Assembly: GCA_963839365.1 (NCBI GenBank)
Contig: CAWIUT010000010.1
Span: forward strand, 1 to 64,000
Direction: 5' to 3'
DNA length: 64,000 bases
Source: DASSKA01 sp963839365
Lineage (GTDB): Bacteria > Actinomycetota > Actinomycetes > Propionibacteriales > Nocardioidaceae
Part shown: positions 48,884 through 58,347 of the stretch, piece after piece
How positions within the stretch are numbered: the first letter of the stretch is position 1
How the letters are laid out: each line of letters starts with the position of its first letter
Position numbers and translations under genes: made by a program
The notes under the pieces: model-generated
The model's database searches: none
What the model was told of the DNA's origin: nothing
What the model saw: only the letters and a program-made list of their open reading frames with translations

Positions 48884-50545
48884 GTGCACCCAACGTCCTT
48901 GCCTGACCGGGCTCGGTCGCATGGGTCCGCCTGGATCCGACGGTTGCGTGAAGTGTTCCGTTGTTGGCGCACCGGCCCTCTCCTTCAGCGTTCGGTCCGG
49001 CGCGCGGTGCAAGGGGGGCCGGGGCCTCGGGTCGTGCTCCTGACTTCGCTCGAGGGCCCTGTCGCACGCAGGTTTGAGGGGGACTTCTCCGGACGCGGGC
49101 TAGTTATCGTCGATCCCGAGCTGGCCGAGTGGCGACTCCATGGCCGCCTCGCGGGGATGGGCCCCCTCGACGTGCTCATCGACGGCGGCAGTGACCCGGC
49201 CGACGCGATCGATCGCTTTCAGGCCCTGTTCCTGCTGGTTCGCAACGGTGGGCGCTACGTTGTTCCAGCGTCTGCGCCGCAGGCTGTGGACCATCTGGCC
49301 CAGTTTCTCGACGACCTCACGTCGGGCCACAACGTGTCCCTTCCGGAGGCTGAGCGGAAGGTGCTGGCTGCAGCGGTCGCAGACATCGAACCCGGGCACG
49401 GGCAACTCAGCGTCACGCGCCGAGGTAGGACACTGGTCAAGTTGCGGGAACCAGAGATGAACGAGGCCTTGGCGGCGGATCCCTCGCGTGGCCGCATCCT
49501 GGCAACAGTCCCAGCGATGGAGTTCGGCTCGCGGTGTGTCCTGCGTTCGAGTGGGCGCGCCCGCAAGGACCGGAGCCAGGAGCACTACAGCGCGCCGGCG
49601 CTCTATCTGCGCGAGTACCTGGACGTTTCCTGTAGACCCAAGTCTGTTGTCATCCAGCGTGGACTCCTCTGTCCCGACACGTACCGGCATCACCTCGCCC
49701 CGCGGCTCTCCCACAAGTCGCTGAAGGACGCCGGGCCGCGGTTCGCGGTCACTCCCAGCAACGAGCCACCGGGCCGCCGGCTCGAGGGGACCTACTTCCA
49801 CCTCGACAACGAGATCCGCGGCTTCTTCGGCCATGCGCTCACCGAACAGGTGTCTCGCTTGTGGGCCTGGGAGCAGGCGAAAGAGCTATACCCCGACATC
49901 AAGGTCCTGCTGTCCCTCAACCGTGGACGTGAGGTCGCGGAGTGGGAGCTGACATTGCTGGAGGCAGGTGGGATCGATCCGTCGGACATCGAGGTCATCG
50001 GTGGACCGACAAGGGTGGAGAGGTTGCTCTCCGCGACACCGATGTTCTCGATGCCTGCCTACGTTCACCCGCGCATCACCGAGACCTGGGATGCCGTCGG
50101 CGCCGCGCTGCGAACCCACGCCACCGAGCGGAACCATCCCTCGCGGATCTTCTGCTCCCGCCACCACAAGAAACGCAGCTGCACCAACCGCGACGAGGTC
50201 GAAGCACTCTTCGCGGCACACGGCTTCGAGATCATCCTCCCCGAAGAGCTGCAGCTCCCAGACCAGGCGGCCCTCTTCGAACACGCCGACGTCATTGGCG
50301 GATTCGCCGGGAGCGGCATGTTCACCTCGATGTTCAGCGACCGGCCGAAGCACCTGATCCTGGTCACCCCAGACACGTATGGGCCCAGCAACGAGTACAT
50401 GATCAGCGCCGTCCGCGGACACCGCCTCGACCTGGCCGTCGGCACGTCAACCTCGAACGTGGCCGCGGAGGCGCTGCGGGCGCCATTCGCCCTCGACATG
50501 GCAGACGAGGGCGAATGGCTGAGCGAGGTGCTCGGCGCTTTGTGA
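48884..50545 (+). CDS. Glycosyltransferase family 61 protein
   Basis: The 553-aa protein belongs to the GT61 (DUF563) type. Family features are YFHLDNEIRGFFGHALTEQV, SRLWAWEQAKELYPDIKVLL, a central PAYVHPRITETWDAVG-type block, and EIILPEELQLPDQAALFEHA leading to VIGGFAGSGMFTSMF. The N-terminal 180 residues are a separate domain (VVLLTSLEGPVARRF, VLIDGGSDPADAIDRF) of unknown role. A GTG at 48884 is preceded by TAGGGT, which suits a leaderless transcript; GTG 48866 is possible. The acceptor is unknown, and a surface or secondary polysaccharide is typical for the family. Confidence 0.78.
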   Translation: MHPTSLPDRARSHGSAWIRRLREVFRCWRTGPLLQRSVRRAVQGGPGPRVVLLTSLEGPVARRFEGDFSGRGLVIVDPELAEWRLHGRLAGMGPLDVLIDGGSDPADAIDRFQALFLLVRNGGRYVVPASAPQAVDHLAQFLDDLTSGHNVSLPEAERKVLAAAVADIEPGHGQLSVTRRGRTLVKLREPEMNEALAADPSRGRILATVPAMEFGSRCVLRSSGRARKDRSQEHYSAPALYLREYLDVSCRPKSVVIQRGLLCPDTYRHHLAPRLSHKSLKDAGPRFAVTPSNEPPGRRLEGTYFHLDNEIRGFFGHALTEQVSRLWAWEQAKELYPDIKVLLSLNRGREVAEWELTLLEAGGIDPSDIEVIGGPTRVERLLSATPMFSMPAYVHPRITETWDAVGAALRTHATERNHPSRIFCSRHHKKRSCTNRDEVEALFAAHGFEIILPEELQLPDQAALFEHADVIGGFAGSGMFTSMFSDRPKHLILVTPDTYGPSNEYMISAVRGHRLDLAVGTSTSNVAAEALRAPFALDMADEGEWLSEVLGAL

Positions 50546-50816
50546 ACCGAGAGCGGCATTCGGCGCCTCACTGAGGTTGGCCAGTCCGGTGGAAAGAGCC
50601 GGCCAGCCCTTCATGGCACCGTCTTGGCCCTGGGTCACCGCTGAGACGGTGACCCACCATCGTCGACGGCCCCGACGTCCGAGCCCGGAGCGGTCGAGAG
50701 CACCGGGACGGTGCTGACGGCGACGAGCAACGAGAACGCCACGGCACCACGGTCGACCAGGCGACTACACGATCGTCTATGCGCCGGCCGGTAGCAAACA
50801 GGCTCTTCGCAGTTGA
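50546..50816. other. Non-coding, decayed sequence
   Basis: No intact gene is visible. A short plus-strand piece reads DYTIVYAPAGSKQALRS then a stop, likely remnant coding sequence. Confidence 0.4.
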
Positions 50817-50906
50817 GGTGCCGACCAGGTCAACGAGGCCTACCAGCGAGTCCTCGCCTCCGACGTCCGCTACCGGTTCGTCATCGACACCAGCACGCTC
50901 GCCTGA
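50817..50906 (+). pseudogene. C-terminal remnant of a zinc alcohol dehydrogenase
   Basis: The 29 codons GADQVNEAYQRVLASD and VRYRFVIDTSTLA then stop match the extreme C terminus of YahK/AdhC-type NAD(P)-dependent alcohol dehydrogenases. A stop codon immediately precedes it and nothing else of the enzyme is present upstream. Confidence 0.6.
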
Positions 50907-51046
50907 ACCAAAATCCAGGGATCGCCGGTGACTCCACTGGCGGCGGGATGGCGGCTCGCTGCCGGGCCCGGCGTCGCGGCGCTGCACGTCGAACGAACAG
51001 GTCTAGTCGGCCGGGCACTCCCTGCACACCGTGAGAGCATCAAGTC

Positions 51047-53185
51047 GTGCCACCCGCCGACTTCCCATCTTGGCTCGGGGACTTGCATCACCTCGCGGTC
51101 CTCGATGCGGCCGTCTTCGCTGCCGACCCGGCAGGCCACATCCTGTATGCGAACGAGACCGGTCTGCACATGTTGTCGTCGTTGGTCGAGGAGGTGTCCC
51201 TCAGCACGCGGCTCCACGCCTTGCTGCCGCCGGACGAGCACGGGGCCCTGGACGAGATCATCGGCCAGGTCCTCGCCGGAACCCGCTGGACCGGTCGCCT
51301 CGCTGTGCTCCGTGTCGAGGGCAGCCCACGCCTCGCGGAGGTGAGCTGCGCGCCGCTTCAGCGGGAGGGCGAGCTGGTCGGCCTGGTCTGCCTGGTCGAC
51401 GACACGGCGAGCGAGCAGGTTCATGCCGCAGAGGTACGAAGGCTCGGTGACCGGCTCACCAAGCTCGCCCGGGTGGCCGCCGAGCTCAGCACGGCGGAGG
51501 ACATCGACCAGGTCGCTCACATCCTCACTTCCGAGGCCGCGGATGCGGTGGGGGCCACAGTCGCCTCCTTGTCCCTTCTCCAGGGGGCGGACACTCTGGC
51601 GCTGATCGGTATTCGTGGCGGCCGCACAGGCGTCGCGCAGCGCTGGGGCTCCTACTCTGTGCACGCTCCTACACCGGCCGGGGACGTGGTCCGTTCCGGC
51701 AAGCCACTGGTTCTCGTCGGTGAGACAGCGATCAACGGCCGCTACCCGCACTTGGAGAGAGCCGCATCGGGGGAGCGGTCGATGGCCTGCCTGCCGCTGT
51801 GCGCCGGGCCGCGCATCCTCGGCGTACTTACCTTCTCCTTCCCCGGCCGCCGAATCCTTGACAAGGCCGAGCTGGAGTTCCTCGGTTTGCTGGCCGACAG
51901 CTGTGCGCAGGCGCTGGAGCGGCTTCGCGCCGTGGACGACGCCGCCGAGCAGGCGGCGCGAATCCGGTTCCTCGCCGACGCCACGACCGAGCTGGCGCGC
52001 AGTCTCGACTACCAGGCCACCCTCTCCCGCGTGGCCCACCTCGCCGTACCCGACTTCGCGGACTGGTGTGCTATCGACGTCCTCGAGGATGAACGCCTCC
52101 ACCGGTTAGCGGTCGCACACGTGGACCCCGCCAAGATAGAGCTCGCCATAGACCTCGAGCGGCGGTACCCGGCCGACCCCCGGGACCCCAACGGGCCCTG
52201 GGAGGCGATCCGAACCGGTCAAAGCCAGCTCATGCCCGAGATCCCCGACGAGCTGCTCGTCCAAGGCGCCAGGGACGAGGAGCACCTGCGCATCGCCCGC
52301 GCACTCGACTTGCGCAGCGCTCTGGTCGTGCCCCTGACCACCCGCGGCAGGGTGCTCGGTGTGCTCACCTGGGTCACCGCTGAGTCCGATCGTCGCTACG
52401 CCGAGTCCGACCTCGCCTTCGCCGAGGACTTGGGCAAGCGGGCCGCCATCGCAATCGACAACGCCCAGCTGTACAGCGAGACTCGCCAAACCGCCGTGCA
52501 TCTGCAGCACGCCATCCTGCCCGCACGGATGCCCGACCTCGACGGCTGGGAGATCGCGGTGCACTACAGCCCCGCCGGGCGAACCGAAGTCGGCGGCGAC
52601 TTCTACGACGCCGTACCGCTCACCGACGGCCGTCTCGCAGTCTTCGTCGGCGATGTGATGGGACGCGGCGTCGAAGCGGCCGCGGCGATGGCGCAGATGC
52701 GCGCCGCGGTCCGCAGCTACATCGCCCTCGACCCCAGTCCCGATGTGGTGCTGCAACACCTGGACCGTATGTTCGCCACCTACGGTCTCAACCAGCTGGT
52801 CACCCTCGTGTACCTGCTGCTGGGCGCCGAGCACGACCAGCTGACGATGGTCAGTGCCGGACACCCGCCGCCCGTCCTGCTGCGACCCGACGGCACCGCG
52901 GCGCAGCTGCCGACCACCGATGGCACGCCGCTGGGGACCGTTCCGCGACCACGGAGCACCGTCACCGTGCCGTTACCGCCGGAACATCTCGTGCTTGCCT
53001 GCACCGACGGCCTGATCGAGCGGCGTGGCGAGGACATCGACGTCGGCCAGCAGCGGTTGCTCCAGGCGCTGCCGGAGCTCGGCCGAGGGCCGCTCCAGGA
53101 GGGCCTGAGCACGGTGGTCGAGAAGGTGCACGATCCCAGTCGGCTCGACGACGTCGCTGCCGTCGCGGTGCGTCGGGGCCGTTGA
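51047..53185 (+). CDS. PAS-GAF-GAF-SpoIIE (PP2C) phosphatase
   Basis: The 712-aa protein has a PAS-like domain (about 10-125, AVFAADPAGHILYANETGLH), a first GAF (about 140-300), a second GAF (about 305-490, VPDFADWCAIDVLEDERL) and a SpoIIE-type phosphatase (about 500-705). The phosphatase metal-ligand motifs are GRTEVGGDFYDAVPL, FVGDVMGRGVEAA and ACTDGLIERR. It dephosphorylates anti-sigma antagonists (STAS proteins). Such proteins act in the partner-switching network, and the RsbW-like and STAS proteins in this window are possible partners (inference). The GTG start is the best fit for the PAS domain. Confidence 0.9.
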   Translation: MPPADFPSWLGDLHHLAVLDAAVFAADPAGHILYANETGLHMLSSLVEEVSLSTRLHALLPPDEHGALDEIIGQVLAGTRWTGRLAVLRVEGSPRLAEVSCAPLQREGELVGLVCLVDDTASEQVHAAEVRRLGDRLTKLARVAAELSTAEDIDQVAHILTSEAADAVGATVASLSLLQGADTLALIGIRGGRTGVAQRWGSYSVHAPTPAGDVVRSGKPLVLVGETAINGRYPHLERAASGERSMACLPLCAGPRILGVLTFSFPGRRILDKAELEFLGLLADSCAQALERLRAVDDAAEQAARIRFLADATTELARSLDYQATLSRVAHLAVPDFADWCAIDVLEDERLHRLAVAHVDPAKIELAIDLERRYPADPRDPNGPWEAIRTGQSQLMPEIPDELLVQGARDEEHLRIARALDLRSALVVPLTTRGRVLGVLTWVTAESDRRYAESDLAFAEDLGKRAAIAIDNAQLYSETRQTAVHLQHAILPARMPDLDGWEIAVHYSPAGRTEVGGDFYDAVPLTDGRLAVFVGDVMGRGVEAAAAMAQMRAAVRSYIALDPSPDVVLQHLDRMFATYGLNQLVTLVYLLLGAEHDQLTMVSAGHPPPVLLRPDGTAAQLPTTDGTPLGTVPRPRSTVTVPLPPEHLVLACTDGLIERRGEDIDVGQQRLLQALPELGRGPLQEGLSTVVEKVHDPSRLDDVAAVAVRRGR

Positions 53186-53250
53186 ACCCCACCCGCAGTC
53201 AGCTCTCACCGGAGCGATCCAACGGCGGACGGTGACCTGACGGGCGCGGG

Positions 53251-54114
53251 TTACACGTGAGGTGGTGTGGCCTCCGGGGTGTGCCGGGCCAGCGACGTGG
53301 CGCCGGCGGCCATCACGAGCAGCCCGATCGCTTCCAGTGCCACCTCGATCGGGTCATGGGCAGGCCGCTCGCCGAACACGAGGATTCCGAAAGCCATCCC
53401 GGCCACCGGGTCGATCACGTTGAAGACCGGCAGGCTCACGGTCAGCGGTGCGGCGTGGTAGGCTCGCTGGTTCAGGGTCAGGCCCCACAGTGCCAGGAAC
53501 ACCAACACGTAGGGCGGCCATGACATCAAGACCGTCAGCGGGCCCTGCACGACCTCGTTGGTGGTCAGCTTCAGCACCCCGGCTGCGAGCCCGGACAGCT
53601 CGCCGGCCGCGAAGCCCAGCAGCAACCCGCTCAGCCTTGTCCGGCCGGCTCGGGCGGCGACGCGGGCGGAGATGAACCCCACCAGCGCGCCGACCGTGAG
53701 AATGATGGCGGCCATCAGCCGGTGGGGCTGGTCCTGGGCTCCGGCCGGCCCGGCCACGACCAGGAAGAGGCCCAGTCCGCAGGCGGTCACCAGCGCGCCG
53801 ACCACCTCCGGCCGGGTCGGACGCCGGTGGTCCATCAGCGCCCGCACCGGCAGCGTGAAGACCAGCCCGCTCACCAGTGCCGGCTGTACGACGGTCAGCG
53901 TGCCGAGTCTGAGGGCGGTCGCGTGGAAGATGAATGCAGCGGTGCTGGTCGCTGTACCGGCCAGCCAGCGGGGTCGTCGCAGCAGGTGCGCCATCAACCG
54001 GAAGCCTCCGCGCACATGTCCGGGCGTGTCCGTCGCGGTGTGATGCTGCAGCGACGTCGACAACGCGAACAGCGCAGCCGCCCCGAGCGCCACTACCACC
54101 GCGAGCCAGTTCAT
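53251..54114 (-). CDS. EamA/DMT-family transporter
   Basis: The 287-aa protein has about ten transmembrane helices in two repeats of five (VVALGAAALFALSTSLQHHT; VVGALVTACGLGLFLVVAG; VIDPVAGMAFGILVFGERPA). The GERPA in the last repeat is the usual EamA signature. The ATG at 54114 has GGAG 6-9 bases upstream. The substrate is unknown; amino acids or nucleotide-sugar precursors are typical for the family. Confidence 0.85.
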   Translation of the reverse strand: MNWLAVVVALGAAALFALSTSLQHHTATDTPGHVRGGFRLMAHLLRRPRWLAGTATSTAAFIFHATALRLGTLTVVQPALVSGLVFTLPVRALMDHRRPTRPEVVGALVTACGLGLFLVVAGPAGAQDQPHRLMAAIILTVGALVGFISARVAARAGRTRLSGLLLGFAAGELSGLAAGVLKLTTNEVVQGPLTVLMSWPPYVLVFLALWGLTLNQRAYHAAPLTVSLPVFNVIDPVAGMAFGILVFGERPAHDPIEVALEAIGLLVMAAGATSLARHTPEATPPHV

Positions 54115-54274
54115 CGCCTGCTCCATACCCGAAGCGGCCGCTCTCCAAGCCCGACGCCCCAGGGGTCCCCCGGAGCGAGGCATCAGCAGTCAGGGATGCC
54201 TATGAGCTGCCGCACGGTGAGGCACTGGAGCCGACCGACGGCTGCTGGTCGTGTTGGTGGCGACGCTGTACGCC

Positions 54275-54844
54275 TCAAGGTCCGAGCGGCGTGTCGTCGT
54301 ACGCGGGATGGCGGCTCGCCACCTTGCGGCCCTCGACGAGGTGACCGCCCAAGTACGCGCCGACCGCCGACACGCCCGCTCCTGCAAGCCCGAGCCGCGC
54401 CCCGCGGCCGTGTTGGCCCCGTCGACGGGCGAACCATGACGCCGCGTACATGCCGATGGCGACGCCGTTGGTGACAGCGTGGACCAGGCCCACTCGCTTG
54501 TCGCGTGGCCCGGCCGCCGACCACTCGGCCCATCCGGCCCAGGCCGTCGGGCCGGCGGCGAGCACACCGATCCCGATGAGCCTTTGGGCCGCGGTGGACA
54601 TGTCCGGCCCTCCCAGCAGGTCAAGCAGGGTGGCAGAGGTCCAGGTGCCGATCGGAATGTCGGTGAGCACCGGGTGGATGGCGTGGCCGAGCCAGGCGCC
54701 CCGAAGCACCGCACCCCGCGTGCCGGTGCCGAACACCGCCGTGATCGGTGGTTGCAATGCATGGACCGGTGCGTCGAGAGCCGTGGTCTCCTCGAGCCGC
54801 AGGGTCCAGCGCACGATCCTGGGCAGCCGTTCCATGGTGTCCAT
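54275..54844 (-). CDS. DUF2231 membrane protein
   Basis: The 189-aa protein has four hydrophobic helices and the family motif AIHPVLTDIPIGTWTSATLL, then GIGVLAAGPTAWAGWAEW. DUF2231 proteins are often encoded near Rieske or cytochrome genes and bind heme in some cases; no such partner is adjacent here. The ATG is preceded by GAGGAG at 6-nt spacing; an upstream start adds 18 residues. Confidence 0.87.
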   Translation of the reverse strand: MDTMERLPRIVRWTLRLEETTALDAPVHALQPPITAVFGTGTRGAVLRGAWLGHAIHPVLTDIPIGTWTSATLLDLLGGPDMSTAAQRLIGIGVLAAGPTAWAGWAEWSAAGPRDKRVGLVHAVTNGVAIGMYAASWFARRRGQHGRGARLGLAGAGVSAVGAYLGGHLVEGRKVASRHPAYDDTPLGP

Positions 54845-54914
54845 TCGCTTCTCCTCGGAGGCGATCAGGTCGGGCGCGTCGCTGACTCCACGCTCCACGC
54901 AGCGGACTCCGGAC

Positions 54915-55382
54915 TCACGTCAGCGAGAAGTGGATCGCCTTCCACCTGGTTCCGCTGACGAGAGTGACGACCGCCTTGCCGGAGAGGCCGGTGAAGTGCC
55001 CCGTTCCTCCGGTGACCGCCGCGGTGAACCGTCTCACCTGCACACCGGAGAAGCGGATGACGCCTTGGAGCATGAGGTCTCCGCGAGGCAGGCTCACCGT
55101 GGCGAGGCACTGCTGGCTGCCTTGGTTCGCCTTGGGGTCGATCCGGGTGTAGGTGCACACGCCGTTGAGCTCACCCACGCTACGACCGCCCCGATAGACG
55201 TCTTCGCTGAAGACGTAGTAGTCGCCGATGTTGGTCCCCTTCGGTGCCACATCGACTTCCTTGAACTGCTTGGCGACTGCGGTGACTCGGAAGGACTCAC
55301 CGCCGGACGCGCTGGCCGATGCGTACGTGAGGCCGACCACCAGCAGCGCTGAAGCCAGGACGAGAACACCTATCCGACGCAT
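54915..55382 (-). CDS. Secreted allene-oxide-cyclase-barrel-like protein
   Basis: The 155-aa protein has a signal peptide (residues 1-25, ASASASG cleavage region). A beta-barrel domain follows: GDYYVFSEDVYRGGRSVGEL, CTYTRIDPKANQGSQQCLAT, MLQGVIRFSGVQVRRFTA and VTGGTGHFTGLSGKAVV. This is the dirigent/AOC-barrel pattern. Two cysteines could form a disulfide. Function in bacteria is unknown. The ATG at 55382 is preferred over an upstream start at 55463 that reads into unconserved sequence. Confidence 0.77.
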   Translation of the reverse strand: MRRIGVLVLASALLVVGLTYASASASGGESFRVTAVAKQFKEVDVAPKGTNIGDYYVFSEDVYRGGRSVGELNGVCTYTRIDPKANQGSQQCLATVSLPRGDLMLQGVIRFSGVQVRRFTAAVTGGTGHFTGLSGKAVVTLVSGTRWKAIHFSLT

Positions 55383-55515
55383 GCCGAACTCCCCGTTGTC
55401 GCGGCCGGGACGGACGTCGTCCTTGCCATCCCCAGTGCAGCACCAGGTGACGATTCCCCACAATGACCAGAATGGGCTCGCCCCGACGCGCTACCCGGGA
55501 CGGGACGGCAGCGGT

Positions 55516-56334
55516 TCAGTCGTTGAGGAAGTCCCCGATGTTCGACCAGTACGCCGGCTCCTCGACGATCGTCGAGTGGTCCGCCTCGTCGAAGTGCACG
55601 ACTCGGGTGTGGTCCGGAAGGACCGCGAGCAGGCTGTCGGTCCGCGCCGGGCGGACCAGGGCGTCTCGGCCGGCCCGCAGCACCATGATGCGTGCCGTTA
55701 CGTCCTCGGCTACCGCGGTGGAGTCCCAGCGATCGTGGACCAGGCGGGCGGCCGGTAGCCGCGGGAAGAGGTCGGCGGCGTTCGCGGCCAGGCTGTCGAA
55801 GGGCGTGACCAGCACCAGTCGCTCCACCGGACGCCGGGCGGCGAGCTGCATCGCCACTCCGCTGCCGAGGCTGCGGCCAACGACGTCGACCGGCGTCGCG
55901 GGGTGGCGCGCCGCGACCAGGTCGTACAACGCGAGCGCGTCGCTGGTCAGCGCGCGCTGGCTGGGTCGCCCGCCGCTGGCGCCGTAGCCGCGGTAGGCCA
56001 CCAGGTAGCACGTGTGGTCGGGCAACCGATTCTCGAGCTCGACTCGCAGGCGCTCGATGCTTTCGCTGTTTCCGCCGAAGTAGACCATCGCCCGGCTCCG
56101 TCCTGGGTTGACCTCCCAACCGCGCAGCTCCACGCGGGAGACCCGCATCGAGAAGGTGGTGCCCGCCACCGGTAGCCGCGTAGCCCGCGCGGGATAGACG
56201 AGCCGGCGGGTCACGGGCCCGAGCGCGGCGGCCAGGGGGCGGACCAGGCGCTCGCTGACGTCGCCCCGCGGGGGGCGGCGCAGGCGTCGTCGGCCCGCTT
56301 CGGCAGCCGCGCTCTCCCGCCACGTCTCTGGCAT
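55516..56334 (-). CDS. Alpha/beta hydrolase
   Basis: The 272-aa protein has the nucleophile elbow VVGRSLGSGVAM (Ser in GRSLGSG), the oxyanion region MVYFGGNSESIERL and a C-terminal EADHSTIVEE His. The pattern resembles ABHD12/13-like hydrolases that act on lipids or acyl groups. The N-terminal 35 residues are basic, without a clear signal peptide. The substrate is not evident. Confidence 0.82.
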   Translation of the reverse strand: MPETWRESAAAEAGRRRLRRPPRGDVSERLVRPLAAALGPVTRRLVYPARATRLPVAGTTFSMRVSRVELRGWEVNPGRSRAMVYFGGNSESIERLRVELENRLPDHTCYLVAYRGYGASGGRPSQRALTSDALALYDLVAARHPATPVDVVGRSLGSGVAMQLAARRPVERLVLVTPFDSLAANAADLFPRLPAARLVHDRWDSTAVAEDVTARIMVLRAGRDALVRPARTDSLLAVLPDHTRVVHFDEADHSTIVEEPAYWSNIGDFLND

Positions 56335-56489
56335 CCCGGCAGTATGGCAGCCCGGTCCAGTCGCAGCGGACGACCGCTGGGGTGACGCACGGCGGAGCGC
56401 AGAAGTTGCTGGAGGTCGGGCAGCTACGGTGGCTGAAGCGGGGGCACACGACCTCCTGCTCGCGGACGTCCAGGCGAGGGAGGATTCTC

Positions 56490-57731
56490 ATGTGGAGTAG
56501 CCGCGCGTGGCTGTCCACCCGCCGGATGCTTCTCGCGATGTTGGCGCTCGGGCTCGCAGTCGTCCTCGCCGCCGGCGGCTACGTCGGCTACGCGGCGGTG
56601 CAGCACGCCCGGCCGGATGCACTGCCGGCTCCGACCGGGGCGTACCCGGTGGGTCGGACCACGTTCGTGTGGACCGACCACCAGCGCACCGATCCGCTGG
56701 CTCCTCGGCCGAACACCAGGCGGACGTTGTCGGTCTGGCTCTGGTACCCGGCGGCGCGGGACGGTCGGGCCCGGGGCCCGCGCACGCACTACGCCCCCGG
56801 CGCCTGGGCGGGGCTGCACTTCCCCGGGGTGGTCGGGATCGGCGAGACCAGCCTCCAGTCGATCCGCACGCACTCGCAGCGCCACGTTGCCGTCGCTGAT
56901 GGGCGGTTCCCGCTCGTGGTGCTCGAACCCGGCATGGGGCTGGCCGCGCCGCAGTACGCCACTCTGGCCGAGGACATCGCCAGCCACGGCTACCTGGTCG
57001 CAGGCGTGACGCCCACCTACAGCGCCAATCTCACCGTGCTGCACCAGCAGCCCGTGCACAGCACCCAGCGGGGCAACCCCTCGCACTTCACCACCGAGGA
57101 CGGGAATCGGCTCATCAAGACCTGGGCCGAAGACGCGCGGTTCGCCGCCACCCGGGTCGCTGCTCTCGACCACCGCGGACGGTTCTCCGGGCGGTTCTCC
57201 GGGTGGTTCTCCGGGCACGTCGACACCCGCAGAACCGGCTACGTCGGGCACTCGTTCGGAGGGGCATCCTCGATCCAGGCCTGCGCCGCCGACACGCGCT
57301 GCGCGGGGGCCGTCGACCTCGACGGGACACCGTTCGGCCCGGTCGTGCGCCGGGGACTGCACGCGCCGCTCATGATCATCGGCTCCGCCGGCTCCTGCAC
57401 CACCGGCGCCTGTCATCCAACCACGGCAGAGGAGCGTGGCATCCGCGCGTCAGCCCGTTCGCTGCTCGCCGCGAGCACGGGACCCACCTGGTGCTACAGC
57501 ATCGACGGGTCCGAGCACTTCAACTTCACCGACTACGCCGCCTACTACCTCGCCTTCCCGCTGCGTGCGTTGGTGCCGCTCGGCGGCATCGACGGCCGCC
57601 GCGGGCTGGCGGTCACGGGCGTCTACGTCACTGCGTTCCTCGACCATGAGATCCGTCGCGAAGACGAGCCGCTGCTGGCCCACCGGCCGAGTCGCGACAG
57701 CGTCGTAGATGCGCAACGGCTGCCAGGATGA
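56490..57731 (+). CDS. Exported alpha/beta hydrolase (PAF-acetylhydrolase-like)
   Basis: The 413-aa protein has an N-terminal transmembrane anchor (about 13-33) and a hydrolase domain: PLVVLEPGMGLAAPQYATLA, YVGHSFGGASSIQ (nucleophile Ser), VDLDGTPFG and SEHFNFTDYA with a His. The spacing matches bacterial PAF-acetylhydrolase/dienelactone hydrolase-like esterases. GGAGGATTCTC precedes the ATG at 56490. A short low-complexity stretch GRFSGRFSGWFSG encoded near 57180-57220 is a small internal repeat. Confidence 0.85.
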   Translation: MWSSRAWLSTRRMLLAMLALGLAVVLAAGGYVGYAAVQHARPDALPAPTGAYPVGRTTFVWTDHQRTDPLAPRPNTRRTLSVWLWYPAARDGRARGPRTHYAPGAWAGLHFPGVVGIGETSLQSIRTHSQRHVAVADGRFPLVVLEPGMGLAAPQYATLAEDIASHGYLVAGVTPTYSANLTVLHQQPVHSTQRGNPSHFTTEDGNRLIKTWAEDARFAATRVAALDHRGRFSGRFSGWFSGHVDTRRTGYVGHSFGGASSIQACAADTRCAGAVDLDGTPFGPVVRRGLHAPLMIIGSAGSCTTGACHPTTAEERGIRASARSLLAASTGPTWCYSIDGSEHFNFTDYAAYYLAFPLRALVPLGGIDGRRGLAVTGVYVTAFLDHEIRREDEPLLAHRPSRDSVVDAQRLPG

Positions 57732-58203
57732 GGGCCGTCTTCACACCGGCATCCGGGCCGCCCGGCCGGCGGGTCGGCCCATCGGGCCGGCAACCCTGAG
57801 AAGCGGCGAAGATTCGCCGCCAAACCCTTCTCCCACGGCCCTGACGGGCACAGGATTACCGCTGGCCGCACACCACGTTCACCAACCACCTGGTGTGCTC
57901 CCTGTTCCCGACGAGGTTGTTCCTGCCGGTTCGAGCCGACTGCCCCTGCGGCTCGCGCGGCGCACCGGGACAGTCTCGTCGGTCGCGGCGGGCGGGAGGC
58001 CAGGAGCGCACCTCGCAGCGGCGTGCTCAGCCTCCCGCCCTTCTGCTCAGACCGCCCTCCATCCCAAGGCTGAGAGGCGGCGAAGATTCGCGCGAGACCC
58101 CTGTGCAAGGCGCCCGTCCCGGCGCAGGATGACTGCTGGCGGGAGACCAGGAGCCCCTTCCTGGCCCCGCCGCCCTGCGGATGTCGGGAGGAGGGGATCA
58201 GGC
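57732..58203. other. Non-coding region with a repeated hairpin motif
   Basis: I see no supported gene. GCGGCGAAGATTCGCCGC near 57800 is a perfect 8-bp stem with two-base loop; a partial copy GGCGGCGAAGATTCGC occurs near 58078, with similar surroundings. The region looks like a decayed duplication. Confidence 0.45.
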
Positions 58204-58293
58204 GTGGTGCTCATCGTGGTGACGGAGACGGTCATCGTGATCGCCGGCCTCGCCATCCTCACCTGGTTCCTTCGGCGACGAACCGGGCACTAG
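58204..58293 (+). CDS. Candidate 29-aa single-helix membrane protein
   Basis: The frame reads VVLIVVTETVIVIAGLAILT then WFLRRRTGH, one hydrophobic helix followed by a basic end. GGGAGGAGGGG lies 8 bases upstream of the GTG, a strong ribosome site. It is too short for homology to be judged; coding is inferred from the ribosome site and composition. Confidence 0.45.
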   Translation: MVLIVVTETVIVIAGLAILTWFLRRRTGH

Positions 58294-58347
58294 GAACGGT
58301 CGGGCGCGGGTCCGCTCCGCTTGGGTGCGGGCGTAGCGTGATGAGCC

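Noticed and set aside
48563..50545. Single 660-aa methyltransferase-glycosyltransferase fusion
   Set aside because: The methyltransferase part lacks its start and two thirds of its domain, so a truncated pseudogene upstream of an independent GT61 gene is likelier.
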